From: Rhodoblastus sp963804045
GTDB taxonomy: Bacteria > Pseudomonadota > Alphaproteobacteria > Rhizobiales > Beijerinckiaceae
Assembly: GCA_963804045.1 (NCBI GenBank)
Contig: CAWDOR010000034.1
Location: forward strand, 1-64,000
Direction: 5' to 3'
Length of the DNA: 64,000 nucleotides
The notes under the pieces were generated by a model, which saw only the letters and a program-made list of their open reading frames with translations, searched no databases and had not been told where the DNA came from. Position 1 is the first letter of the stretch, and each line of letters begins with the position of its first letter. Made by a program: the position numbers and the translations under genes. Positions 43,747 to 52,611 of the stretch are shown here, one piece after another.

Positions 43747-46110
43747 ATGCGTACGACGGCTTTTCCACTGGGAGAAATGCTGCCCGAGGCGACGCGCCAG
43801 TTCCTGGCGCGTCGCATCCAGGAGCTTGTCGGCCTGTCGCTGATCGCCGGAACCGTTGCCCTGGGCGCGGCGCTAGCGACATGGTCGATCAACGACCCCA
43901 GCCTCAATCACGCCACCGACGCCCATGTGCGCAATGTCCTTGGCGCCAATGGCGCGGTCGTCGCCGACCTCGTAATGCAATTGATCGGCGTCAGCGCCAT
44001 TGCGCTGCTCGCGCCGCTCGGCCTGTTTGGCTGGCGCATCGCCAGTCATCAAGCCACGCAACAATCCAAATTGCGGCTGGGTTACTGGCTGCTCGGCACA
44101 ATTTCCGCCGCCGCAGTCGCCTCCATGCTGCCAAGCACCGAACGCTGGCCGTTGCCAACAGGAATGGGCGGCGTCATCGGCGACGCCGTTTTGTCCCTTC
44201 CGCACCATTATTTCTCCGGCTTCGGCATGGCGCTCACCGGCCTGCTGCTGTTTGCCGCCGCGGTCTTTTCGCTCTCTATCGCCGCCGGCTTCGGCCATGT
44301 CGCGCCCGCCGATCCCTTTGACGCCGGCTATGACCCGTCGGTCGCGCCTCGCGGAAAACACTCGAACTTTCGCCTGGATTTCGGCGTAATTTTTCGGGGC
44401 CTTTGGACGTTGGTTCGGCATGCGGCAGCCAAAGACGCCAAGGCCTCGCCAGCGCAGTTCAAGTCCAAGGACTCCGGCGAAAGCCACGAGCCGACCGAGC
44501 CGTCCTTCGACCGCCCCCTGGTACAGCCGCAGGAGGCGCCCATGCAGCAACAGCCCCGTGTGCAACGGGCGCCTGCACGTCGCCAAAGCCATGAACCTTT
44601 CCTCATGCCCGAAGTCGTCTTGCTGACCTTGCCCAAGCCGTCCGGCCGGAGCATCAGCCAGGAGCACCTCGAACAAAGCGCTCTGCTGCTCGAAGGCGTG
44701 CTCGACGACTTTTCCGTCAAAGGTGATATTGTCAGCGTTCACCCCGGCCCTGTGGTGACGCTTTACGAATTCGAGCCGGCGCCGGGGATCAAGTCTTCCC
44801 GGGTGATCGGCCTGGCCGACGACATCGCCCGCTCCATGTCGGCGGTGTCCGCCCGCGTCGCCGTTGTCCCCGGCCGCAACGCCATTGGCATCGAACTGCC
44901 CAATCCCCGCCGCGAAACCGTTTACCTGCGCGAACTGCTGGCCACCCCGGAATTCTCCGACAGCAAGCACCGCCTCGCCATTGCGCTCGGCAAAACCATC
45001 GGCGGCGAGCCCGTCATCGTCGATCTCGCCAAAATGCCCCATCTGCTGGTCGCGGGAACCACCGGCTCCGGCAAGTCGGTCGCCATCAACACCATGATCC
45101 TCAGCCTGCTCTATCGGCTCAAGCCGCAGCAGTGCCGCCTCATCATGGTCGATCCCAAAATGCTGGAATTGTCGGTCTATGACGGCATTCCCCACCTCCT
45201 CACCCCCGTCGTCACCGACCCGAAAAAAGCGGTCGTGGCGCTCAAATGGGCGGTCCGCGAGATGGAGGACCGCTACAAGAAAATGTCCAAGCTCGGCGTC
45301 CGCAACATCGACGGGTTTAACGCCCGCGTCACGGAAGCCGCCGCCAAGGGCGAGATCATCAGCCGCACCGTGCAGACCGGCTTCGACCGCGAAACCGGCG
45401 AGGCTGTCTACGAACAGGAGCAGATGGACCTCTCGACCCTGCCCTTCATCGTCGTCATCGTCGATGAAATGGCCGATCTGATGATGGTCGCCGGCAAGGA
45501 GATCGAAGGCGCCATCCAGCGCCTGGCGCAAATGGCGCGCGCCGCCGGCATCCATCTGATCATGGCCACCCAGCGCCCCTCGGTCGATGTCATCACCGGC
45601 ACGATCAAGGCCAATTTCCCCACCCGCATTTCCTTCCAGGTGACGTCGAAAATCGACAGCCGGACGATTCTGGGCGAAATGGGCGCCGAACAACTGCTGG
45701 GCCAGGGCGACATGCTCTACATGGCCGGCGGCGGACGGATTTCGCGCGTGCACGGGCCCTTTGTCTCCGACGCCGAGGTGGAGCGCGTGGTCGCCCATCT
45801 CAAGACGCAAGGGTCGCCGGAATATCTCGATTCGGTCACGGTCGAGGACGGCGAGGGCGAGGAGGACGATGCCGCGCCGCTTTCCCTGGCCGGCGACGAC
45901 GAGGGCGGCGATCTCTACGACCGCGCCGTGGCCGTGGTGCTGCGCGACAAGAAATGCTCGACCTCCTATGTCCAGCGCCGGCTGTCGGTCGGCTATAACA
46001 AGGCCGCCTCGCTGGTCGAGCGCATGGAGAAGGAAGGCGTCGTCGGTCCCGCCAATCACGCCGGAAAAAGACAGATTCTCGTCGGTGGGGGCGAGGATTT
46101 CGACGCTTAG
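43747..46110 (+). CDS. ftsK: DNA translocase FtsK
   Basis: Septal DNA pump that clears chromosome termini and activates XerCD recombination during division. The 787-residue protein has four N-terminal transmembrane helices (about 25-205), a short linker, and the RecA-like motor with Walker A GTTGSGKS at 437-444 and Walker B F-I-V-V-I-V-D-E-M. A C-terminal winged-helix gamma domain (about 722-787, STSYVQRRLSVGYNKAA) reads KOPS sequences. The linker is short relative to enterobacterial FtsK, as usual in alphaproteobacteria. lolA lies downstream after a terminator. Confidence 0.96.
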   Translation: MRTTAFPLGEMLPEATRQFLARRIQELVGLSLIAGTVALGAALATWSINDPSLNHATDAHVRNVLGANGAVVADLVMQLIGVSAIALLAPLGLFGWRIASHQATQQSKLRLGYWLLGTISAAAVASMLPSTERWPLPTGMGGVIGDAVLSLPHHYFSGFGMALTGLLLFAAAVFSLSIAAGFGHVAPADPFDAGYDPSVAPRGKHSNFRLDFGVIFRGLWTLVRHAAAKDAKASPAQFKSKDSGESHEPTEPSFDRPLVQPQEAPMQQQPRVQRAPARRQSHEPFLMPEVVLLTLPKPSGRSISQEHLEQSALLLEGVLDDFSVKGDIVSVHPGPVVTLYEFEPAPGIKSSRVIGLADDIARSMSAVSARVAVVPGRNAIGIELPNPRRETVYLRELLATPEFSDSKHRLAIALGKTIGGEPVIVDLAKMPHLLVAGTTGSGKSVAINTMILSLLYRLKPQQCRLIMVDPKMLELSVYDGIPHLLTPVVTDPKKAVVALKWAVREMEDRYKKMSKLGVRNIDGFNARVTEAAAKGEIISRTVQTGFDRETGEAVYEQEQMDLSTLPFIVVIVDEMADLMMVAGKEIEGAIQRLAQMARAAGIHLIMATQRPSVDVITGTIKANFPTRISFQVTSKIDSRTILGEMGAEQLLGQGDMLYMAGGGRISRVHGPFVSDAEVERVVAHLKTQGSPEYLDSVTVEDGEGEEDDAAPLSLAGDDEGGDLYDRAVAVVLRDKKCSTSYVQRRLSVGYNKAASLVERMEKEGVVGPANHAGKRQILVGGGEDFDA

Positions 46111-46172
46111 GGTCCTATTGCCGCCACAATGAAAATTCTATAGTCCCGTAAACTGTTCCGTTGTCTCCTGAT

Positions 46173-46193
46173 CCCCGCGCATCGGGGCTTTTT
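46173..46193 (+). terminator. Terminator of ftsK
   Basis: CCCCG-CGCAT-CGGGG is followed by CTTTTT. It lies about 60 bp after the ftsK stop and about 45 bp before lolA. Confidence 0.7.
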
Positions 46194-46238
46194 CGGTTCT
46201 CCGCCAATCAAGATCCCGCCTAGGGCCAAAGGGCAATC

Positions 46239-46892
46239 ATGAAACTGAGCATGGCGATCCTCTGTTGCGGCCTGGTGCTGGCGCCCGCCGCGACGCCGGC
46301 ATTCGCGCAAGCCGCCAACAAAAAACTCGCCGCCAAGACCGAAGCCGCCCAACTCGATCCCGATGTCGCCGTGCAAATGGCTGACGATTATTTTAACGGC
46401 GCGCGGACCATGACCGCCGATTTTGTTCAGACCGGCCAGGATGGACGGCGCGCCGAAGGCAAGCTCTATGTCGTCCGTCCCGGCCGGATGCGGTTCGAAT
46501 ATGCCCAGCCCGCGACCATGGAAATCATCGCCGATGGCGTGTCGGTCGCCATTCGCGATCGCAAGCTGAAGACCCAGGAGCTTTATTTCATCGAGCAAAC
46601 GCCGCTGAAATTTCTGCTGAAAAGCGAATTGAACTTGAAAAAGGACGTCAAGGTCACCGATGTCAGCACGGTCAAGGACAAGACCGTCATCACCGTCGAA
46701 GACGCCAGCACTTTTGGCGGGACTTCGACGATACGGCTTTATTTCGACGCCAAGAATTTCAGTCTGAGCCAATGGGCGGTGAAAGACCCCCAGGGCTATG
46801 AGACCCTGGTCACGCTCCATAATATCGACCTGTCCACCGTGCCGAACATGAACCTGTTCCGCATTCCCAACGAGAGCTTTTTCCCTAACTGA
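46239..46892 (+). CDS. lolA: Outer-membrane lipoprotein carrier protein LolA
   Basis: Periplasmic chaperone that takes lipoproteins from LolCDE to the outer membrane. The 217-residue protein has a signal peptide ending in P-A-F-A (about residue 24). The LolA domain follows with TMTADFVQTGQDG near 64, GKLYVVRPGRMRFEY near 80, and F-L-L-K-S-E-L-N. The domain lacks the long C-terminal loop of enterobacterial LolA. ATG 46239 starts MKLSMAILCC. Its clients in the window include Pal and the LpoA-like protein. Confidence 0.93.
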   Translation: MKLSMAILCCGLVLAPAATPAFAQAANKKLAAKTEAAQLDPDVAVQMADDYFNGARTMTADFVQTGQDGRRAEGKLYVVRPGRMRFEYAQPATMEIIADGVSVAIRDRKLKTQELYFIEQTPLKFLLKSELNLKKDVKVTDVSTVKDKTVITVEDASTFGGTSTIRLYFDAKNFSLSQWAVKDPQGYETLVTLHNIDLSTVPNMNLFRIPNESFFPN

Positions 46893-46958
46893 TCTGGCGA
46901 ATTGGCATGAATTGCGCAGAGCGAGGCAAGCCCTGGCCGCGCTCCGTGGAGAGACTCA

Positions 46959-47765
46959 TTGACCGTCAAAATCACCACCTGGAACATCAATTCGATTCGC
47001 CTGCGCATCGGTCTGGTCACGGATTTTCTCAGGGATCACGCGCCCGACATCATCTGCTTCCAGGAAACCAAATGCCGGGACAGCGAATTTCCCTTCTCGG
47101 CGCTTCGGCAAGCCGGTTACGAGCATGTGCTGATCAACGGGCAAAAGGGCTATCATGGCGTCGCCATCGCCTCGCGCTTGCCGCTGGCGGAAAACGGCAA
47201 GCGCGAGTTTTGCGAAAAGGGCGACGCCCGGCACGTTTCAGCGCTTTTCGAAGCCGCTGGCCGGCGCATCCAGCTGCATAATTTCTACATTCCCGCCGGC
47301 GGCGACGAACCAGACGCGGAGATCAATCCGAAATTCGCCCATAAGCTCGGCTTTCTCGACGAATTCCACGACTGGAGCCGATCGGACGCGCTGGCGAAAA
47401 GCGACACGATCCTGGTTGGCGATTTCAATATCGCGCCCAACGAGCACGATGTCTGGAGCCATAAGGCGCTGCTCAAGGTCGTCAGCCACACGCCTGTCGA
47501 AACCGACAAGTTGAAAGCCATTTTGGCCGACGGCGCTTGGGTGGACGCCCTGCGCGAATTCACGCCCATGGAGCAAAAGCTCTATACGTGGTGGAGTTAT
47601 CGGGCGGCGGATTGGGACAAGGCGGACAAGGGCCGCCGCCTCGACCATATCTGGGTGTCGCAATCCCTTGGGGACCAGCTCGCCGGCATTGACATTTTGC
47701 GCGAGGCGCGCAGCTGGGAACGCCCCTCGGACCATGTGCCCGTCAGCGTCACCCTGAAGCTTTGA
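46959..47765 (+). CDS. xthA: Exodeoxyribonuclease III
   Basis: AP endonuclease and 3'-5' exonuclease of base-excision repair. The 268-residue protein has the EEP fold motifs TTWNINSIR near residue 6, F-Q-E-T-K near 35, VGDFNIAP near 150, and the final SDHVPVSV. TTG 46959 has GGAGAG six bases upstream and gives MTVKITTWNINS. Its 3' end overlaps that of the convergent flavoprotein gene by 17 bp. Confidence 0.96.
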   Translation: MTVKITTWNINSIRLRIGLVTDFLRDHAPDIICFQETKCRDSEFPFSALRQAGYEHVLINGQKGYHGVAIASRLPLAENGKREFCEKGDARHVSALFEAAGRRIQLHNFYIPAGGDEPDAEINPKFAHKLGFLDEFHDWSRSDALAKSDTILVGDFNIAPNEHDVWSHKALLKVVSHTPVETDKLKAILADGAWVDALREFTPMEQKLYTWWSYRAADWDKADKGRRLDHIWVSQSLGDQLAGIDILREARSWERPSDHVPVSVTLKL

Positions 47766-48954
47766 GCCAGTTCGCGGCCGCCGCGCCCGCTGCGCGCCCG
47801 GTGGCGAAACAGGCGGTCAGCAGATAGCCGCCGGTCGGCGCCTCCCAATCGAGCATTTCCCCGGCGAGAAAAACGCCGGGCGTGGATTTGCTCATCAGAT
47901 TTTCGTCCACCGCGTCCCAAATCACGCCGCCCGCCGTGGAAATGGCGCGTTCCAGGCCCGAGACGCCCTGAACGGTCAGGCGCAGCGCCTTGATTTGCGC
48001 CGCCAGAGCCGGGGGCTCCGAGGGCGGCGGTCCGGCCTCGCGCAAAAGCGCTATGGCGACAGGATCGAGATGCGCGGCCTTGCGCAGGAAATTGGCGCGG
48101 CTCTGTTTTCCGCGCGGTCGCTCAAATTTTGCTGCAAGCTGGCCTTCGGACAGATCGGGACGCAGATCGATGACGATTTCCGCCCGTCCCTCACTTTGCA
48201 CCTGGTCGCGAAGGGTGGCCGAAAGCGCATAGACCACCCCGCCCTCAAGGCCGCGCCGGGTGACCACGCATTCGCCGCGCGCCGTAGTCTCGCCCAGGGA
48301 CAGGCGGATGTTCTTCAGCGGCTTGCCCTCGCATTTGTCGATCAGCTGGGGCGACCAGACGATGTCCAGACCGCTATTGGCGGGCCGCAACGGCCTGGAA
48401 TCCAATCCCATCGCCTTGAGCGGCGCGACCCAACCGCCATCGGCGCCAAGGCGCGGCCAGGAGGCCCCGCCCATGGCCAAAACGACAACGTCGGATTCGA
48501 CATGGATTTCACCCTGGGGCGTCTTGAACAGCGCCGCACGCCCGTCAAATCCAGAAAACTCATGGCGCGGGAAGATTTCGACGCCAAGTTCGGCCAGCCG
48601 GCGCAGCCAAGCCCGAAGCAAGGGCGAGGCCTTGAAACTCGTGGGAAAGACCCGCCCGCTGGAGCCGACAAAAGTCTCCTGGCCGAGCGCCGCGCACCAG
48701 TCGCGCAGATCTTGCGGCCCAAACTGAGCGAGGAACGGCCGCAAATATTCAGCGGCCTCGCCATAGCGGCTTAAAAATTTTGCCTCGTCTTCCGAATGGG
48801 TCAGATTAAGACCGCCTCGGCCCGCCATCAGAAACTTTCGCGCCGGGCTGGCCATGCGCTCGTAGATGCGAGTCTTGACGCCGGCCCGCGCCAGACATTC
48901 GGCGGCGCTCAGACCCGCAGGCCCGGCGCCGATCACCACGGCGGTTTTTATCAT
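47749..48954 (-). CDS. HI0933-family FAD-dependent oxidoreductase
   Basis: Predicted flavoprotein of 401 residues with an N-terminal Rossmann dinucleotide motif VVIGAGPAGLSAAE and the family signature MAGRGGLNLTHSE near residue 43. The C-terminal signature G-V-F-L-A-G-E-M-L-D-W-E-A-P-T-G-G-Y lies near 365. The function of this HI0933/YhiN family is unknown. It is divergent from rluD (about 40 bp) and overlaps the xthA stop by 17 bp. Confidence 0.9.
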   Translation of the reverse strand: MIKTAVVIGAGPAGLSAAECLARAGVKTRIYERMASPARKFLMAGRGGLNLTHSEDEAKFLSRYGEAAEYLRPFLAQFGPQDLRDWCAALGQETFVGSSGRVFPTSFKASPLLRAWLRRLAELGVEIFPRHEFSGFDGRAALFKTPQGEIHVESDVVVLAMGGASWPRLGADGGWVAPLKAMGLDSRPLRPANSGLDIVWSPQLIDKCEGKPLKNIRLSLGETTARGECVVTRRGLEGGVVYALSATLRDQVQSEGRAEIVIDLRPDLSEGQLAAKFERPRGKQSRANFLRKAAHLDPVAIALLREAGPPPSEPPALAAQIKALRLTVQGVSGLERAISTAGGVIWDAVDENLMSKSTPGVFLAGEMLDWEAPTGGYLLTACFATGRAAGAAAANWLKASG

Positions 48955-48996
48955 TCATGGGCTTTACAATCTTTTCGCGCGCCCTTCTATCAGCAT

Positions 48997-50031
48997 ATGA
49001 AAATGAAACTGGAAATTCAGGTCGATGAAACCGGCGCAGGCCAGCGGCTCGACCAATTCTTGAGCGCCCAAGCCGCCGTTCAGGCGGAAAGTCTTTCGCG
49101 CACCCGCATCCAGGCGCTGATCGAAGCCGGGAAAGTTTTCGTCGATGGCGCGCCAGCGGCGCAAGCCAAACTGAAATTGCGCGACGGGCAGATGATCGTC
49201 GTGGACGTGCCCGATGCCGCGCCCGCTGAGCCCAAGGCCGAGAATATTCCGCTGAACATTGTCTTTGAGGACAATTTTCTCGTCATTCTCGACAAGCCGG
49301 CTGGCTTGGTCGTCCATCCCGGCGCCGGACACGAGACCGGCACACTGGTCAACGCCCTCATCGCCCATTGCGGCGATTCGCTCTCGGCGTCGGCGGCGTC
49401 AAAAGGCCGGGAATCGTACATCGGCTCGACAAGGACACTTCCGGCCTGCTGGTCGTGGCCAAAACGGACGCAGCCCATCAGGGGCTGTCAAAGCTTTTCG
49501 CCGATCACGGCCGCAGCTTGTCGCTCACCCGCGAATATTTGGCGCTGGTCTGGGGCGCGCCGGATCGGCAGGCCGGCATGGTGGACGCCCCGCTTGGCCG
49601 CCATGCGATCCAGCGCGAAAAAATGGCGGTGGTGTCCGAAGCGCGCGGCCGCGAAGCCGTCACCCATTGGCGGCTGCTAGAAAAATTCGGCGCCGATCGG
49701 GACGGGAAACCCGTCGCCAGCCTGATCGCCTGCCAGTTGGAAACCGGCCGCACCCATCAAATCCGCGTGCATATGGCCCATATCGGCCATCCCTTGCTTG
49801 GCGACAGCAATTATGGCGCAGGGTTCAAGACCAAGGCCCAGCAATTGCCGGAAGCGGCGCAAAGCGCGCTGGCAAAATTGAATCGTCAGGCGCTTCACGC
49901 CCGCGCCCTGGGATTCGAACATCCTGTGACCGGCGACGACCTCCTGTTCGAGAGCGCCCCCCGAGGACCTCGCCAATCTGATCGGGGCTCTGCGGACTGG
50001 TGCGGCGGCGGGCGACTCAACCAAGCCGTAA
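48997..50031 (+). CDS. rluD: 23S rRNA pseudouridine synthase (RluD family), two frameshifts
   Basis: RluA/RluD-type pseudouridine synthase, 344 residues when corrected. An S4-like domain (about 8-75, GQRLDQFLSAQAAVQAE) precedes the catalytic domain, which begins I-V-F-E-D-N-F-L-V-I-L-D-K-P-A-G-L-V-V-H. The catalytic aspartate lies in RPGIVHRLDKDTSGLLVVA, and the C-terminus continues with LETGRTHQIRVHMAHIGHP. The frame is lost near 49391 (a G missing from CTCGG) and regained near 49957 in a C6 run, which net out. Both sites are homopolymers, so consensus errors are likely. ATG 48997 starts MKMKLEIQVDETG. RluD modifies helix 69; RluC is a less likely alternative. Confidence 0.82.
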
Positions 50032-51063
50032 AATATCCGTCGCCGCGCCGATACGCTCGAACCCCTGGGCGACGAGACGACCTGTCGCCGGGTTGGCCAT
50101 CATCGCCAGTCGCGTGGTGGCCACATGGATCGGCGGCCGCATCCAGCCAAGCGACCAATCCGGCTGCCGTCCCAGCAATTCGCACATCGCCAGGCGACGT
50201 GGGCGGCTGAAACGATCGCGCGGACGACCGCGCGGGCCGGGGCAGGCGGCCCAATGGTTAGCGGCCGCCGCTTCCCGGGTCACGAAAGCTTGATGCTCCG
50301 TGCGCTCGATGGTCGCGGCTTCGCCGGGCTTGACCCCGGCCAAGGTAAAAATCGCGGGAATGCAGATGGGCGTCGTTTTCAGCGTGTGAAGCGCCTCATC
50401 GAAATTTCGGCAGCTATCGAAAACCAAGCGAAGCAGATGATCGGGCGGGATTTCGCGCGAGCTGCCGACGCGCCAGCGCGCCAGAGGCCAGCCAACGGCT
50501 TTGCCGAGCAGACCGGGCAGGGGCGGCTGGTTGATGGCGGCGGCGAAGCGGCCGGGCGCATTCGCCGTCAAAACGCCGACATAGCCGGGCCAAGTCAGAT
50601 TGAAATAATCTCCGGCGCGGCCGGTCTGTCGCACCATCATCAATGCGCTGCCCAGACCGTCGAAGGGCCAGTCGAGCGTACGTAGCAAGGTCATGCCGCC
50701 CAACTCTGGATCGGCGACGGCGCCGGAGGTGCAGCCCCATTCATAGGAATAGTTCAACAGGAAAGCGCCAGGACGACCGAGCGCCCGATCGACTTCGGCG
50801 ACTTCGCCCGCATAGGGGCTTACGACGCGGCGCGCCCAAGCGCGCGACAAATGGTCCGACGAGCGCATGCCCAGCGGCGTATAGGTCCGGCGCGCCGAAG
50901 CCAGCAGCAAATCGAGACGCTCCGGCGCCGCACGGAGCGAAGCCAGAGCCGGCGTGAAGTCCTCGTTCGACCGTGATTGACGGAATGGTCTTGTCAGCGG
51001 GAACGAACATGGCTGGCCTCGGTTCAACCGCTCGTCAAAGCGGCACGAAAGCCAGCATAGCAT
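50017..51063 (-). CDS. Acid-ceramidase/NAAA-like N-terminal nucleophile hydrolase
   Basis: Predicted amidase of the acid ceramidase / N-acylethanolamine acid amidase group. The mature nucleophile is in W-G-C-T-S-G-A-V, followed by R-T-L-D-W-P-F. These match the Cys, Arg and Asp core of that family, but no autocleavage site or substrate can be verified. About 348 residues from ATG 51063. The start is uncertain: that codon lies 3 bp from a palindrome and has no ribosome site. ATG 51010 has one, but is in a different frame that reads MFVPADKTIPSITVERG, so another base may be missing near 50960. The 3' end overlaps rluD by 15 bp. Confidence 0.6.
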   Translation of the reverse strand: MLCWLSCRFDERLNRGQPCSFPLTRPFRQSRSNEDFTPALASLRAAPERLDLLLASARRTYTPLGMRSSDHLSRAWARRVVSPYAGEVAEVDRALGRPGAFLLNYSYEWGCTSGAVADPELGGMTLLRTLDWPFDGLGSALMMVRQTGRAGDYFNLTWPGYVGVLTANAPGRFAAAINQPPLPGLLGKAVGWPLARWRVGSSREIPPDHLLRLVFDSCRNFDEALHTLKTTPICIPAIFTLAGVKPGEAATIERTEHQAFVTREAAAANHWAACPGPRGRPRDRFSRPRRLAMCELLGRQPDWSLGWMRPPIHVATTRLAMMANPATGRLVAQGFERIGAATDILRLG

Positions 51064-51065
51064 GA

Positions 51066-51082
51066 ATTGAACAATGTTCAAT
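51066..51082. promoter_or_regulatory. 17-bp palindromic operator candidate
   Basis: ATTGAAC-AAT-GTTCAAT is a perfect inverted repeat with 7-bp arms in the 45-bp gap between glmM and the ceramidase-like gene. Its size and shape suit a TetR- or MarR-type dimer. It would overlap the start region of the ceramidase-like gene. Confidence 0.55.
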
Positions 51083-51107
51083 ATAAATATCGAGCCCGGT
51101 TCAGGCT

Positions 51108-52448
51108 TTACGCAGCGGCCCCGACGGCTTCGCAGACATCGTCGACAATGCTCTCGACCAAAGCCCGATCGTCGCCTTCGGCCATGACCCGTATCACCGG
51201 CTCAGTGCCGGACGGACGGATCACCAGCCGGCCCTCTGCGCCGAGCCTCGCCTGAGCCGCCTCGATCGCCTTGGTCACCGATTCTTTTTCCAGCGGCTTT
51301 CCGCCCTTGAAACGCACATTTTTCAAAATCTGCGGCAGTGGGTCGAACGCATGGCACACTTCCGAAACCGGCTTATTGCGCCGTTTGACCACCGCCATCA
51401 CCTGCATCGCCGCGACAAGGCCGTCGCCGGTCGTGCAATAATCCGACAGGATCATGTGGCCGGATTGTTCGCCGCCGAGATTGTAGCCGTGCTCGCGCAT
51501 ATGTTCGAGCACATAGCGGTCGCCGACCGGCGTGCGGGCCAACGACAGGCCGATGGATTGCAGATAGCGCTCCAGTCCAAGATTGGACATGATGGTCGCG
51601 ACAATGCCGGGTCGCGCCAGCTTGCCATCCTCGCGCCAGTCGGACGCCACCACGGCCATCAACTGGTCGCCATCGACCAGACGTCCGTTTTCATCGACGA
51701 TCAGCACGCGGTCGGCGTCGCCATCCAGCGCAATGCCTATATCCGCGCGCAATTCCCGCACTCTCTGGGCCAGAGCCTCAGGCGCGGTCGAGCCGACATT
51801 CCGGTTGATATTCATGCCGTCGGGCTCGACGCCGAGGGAAAACACTTCCGCGCCCAATTCCCACAGGGCTTCGGGGGCGACCTTGTAAGCCGCGCCATTG
51901 GCGCAATCGACCACAACGCGCATGCCTTCGAACGACATATTGCGGGGCAGCGTGTGTTTGGCGAACTCGACATAGCGGGCGCGCACGTCATCGACACGGC
52001 GGGCGCGGCCCAGCGCCGAGGATTTGGCCAGTTTGGCGCTCAGGTCGGATTCGAGCAGCGCCTCGATCTGCCGCTCGACCTCGTCGGAAAGCTTGAAGCC
52101 CTGCGGACCGAACAACTTGATGCCATTGTCCTCGTAAAGATTATGCGAGGCGGAAATCATGACGCCGAGATCGGCGCGCATCGAGCGGGTGAGCATGGCG
52201 ACCGCAGGCGTCGGCATCGGGCCGAGCAGCAGCACATCCATGCCAACGGAAGTGAACCCCGCCACCAAGGCATATTCGATCATATAGCCCGATAACCTTG
52301 TGTCCTTGCCAATCACCACGCGATGGCGATGGTCGCCCGCCTGGAAGACAAGACCAGCGGCCTGGCCAACCTTCATGGCCAGATCGGGCGTGATGACCTT
52401 GTTGGCCAGGCCACGAATACCGTCGGTGCCGAAGAATTTGCGGCTCAT
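51108..52448 (-). CDS. glmM: Phosphoglucosamine mutase
   Basis: Interconverts glucosamine-6-phosphate and glucosamine-1-phosphate, a step toward UDP-GlcNAc for peptidoglycan and lipopolysaccharide. The 446-residue protein starts MSRKFFGTDGIRG at ATG 52448. It has the phosphoserine loop MISASHNLYEDNG near residue 100, the metal site A-L-D-G-D-A-D-R near 240, and the C-terminal phosphate-binding R-P-S-G-T-E-P. It is downstream of ftsH on the same strand but separated by a terminator. Confidence 0.96.
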   Translation of the reverse strand: MSRKFFGTDGIRGLANKVITPDLAMKVGQAAGLVFQAGDHRHRVVIGKDTRLSGYMIEYALVAGFTSVGMDVLLLGPMPTPAVAMLTRSMRADLGVMISASHNLYEDNGIKLFGPQGFKLSDEVERQIEALLESDLSAKLAKSSALGRARRVDDVRARYVEFAKHTLPRNMSFEGMRVVVDCANGAAYKVAPEALWELGAEVFSLGVEPDGMNINRNVGSTAPEALAQRVRELRADIGIALDGDADRVLIVDENGRLVDGDQLMAVVASDWREDGKLARPGIVATIMSNLGLERYLQSIGLSLARTPVGDRYVLEHMREHGYNLGGEQSGHMILSDYCTTGDGLVAAMQVMAVVKRRNKPVSEVCHAFDPLPQILKNVRFKGGKPLEKESVTKAIEAAQARLGAEGRLVIRPSGTEPVIRVMAEGDDRALVESIVDDVCEAVGAAA

Positions 52449-52565
52449 CTGGGAACTCTCCAAAATTTGCGGCGAATATAGCGAAAATCCGCCACATCCC
52501 CATTCACATTTCATGAACAGGTTTAACAGGCGTCAAACGCCGTTTTTTTCGGGAAGCGCGGCCAG

Positions 52566-52595
52566 AAAAAAGGCGGCGCGCCGGCCGCCTTTTTT
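52566..52595 (-). terminator. Bidirectional terminator between ftsH and glmM
   Basis: GGCGGC and GCCGCC with a GCGCCG loop are flanked by A6 and T6. It lies just after the ftsH stop on the minus strand. Confidence 0.8.
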
Positions 52596-52611
52596 CTGCT
52601 GCCGCAGGGTG

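Noticed and set aside
43873..46059. Long open frame antisense to ftsK
   Set aside because: Same reason: a codon-bias shadow of ftsK with no domain signature.
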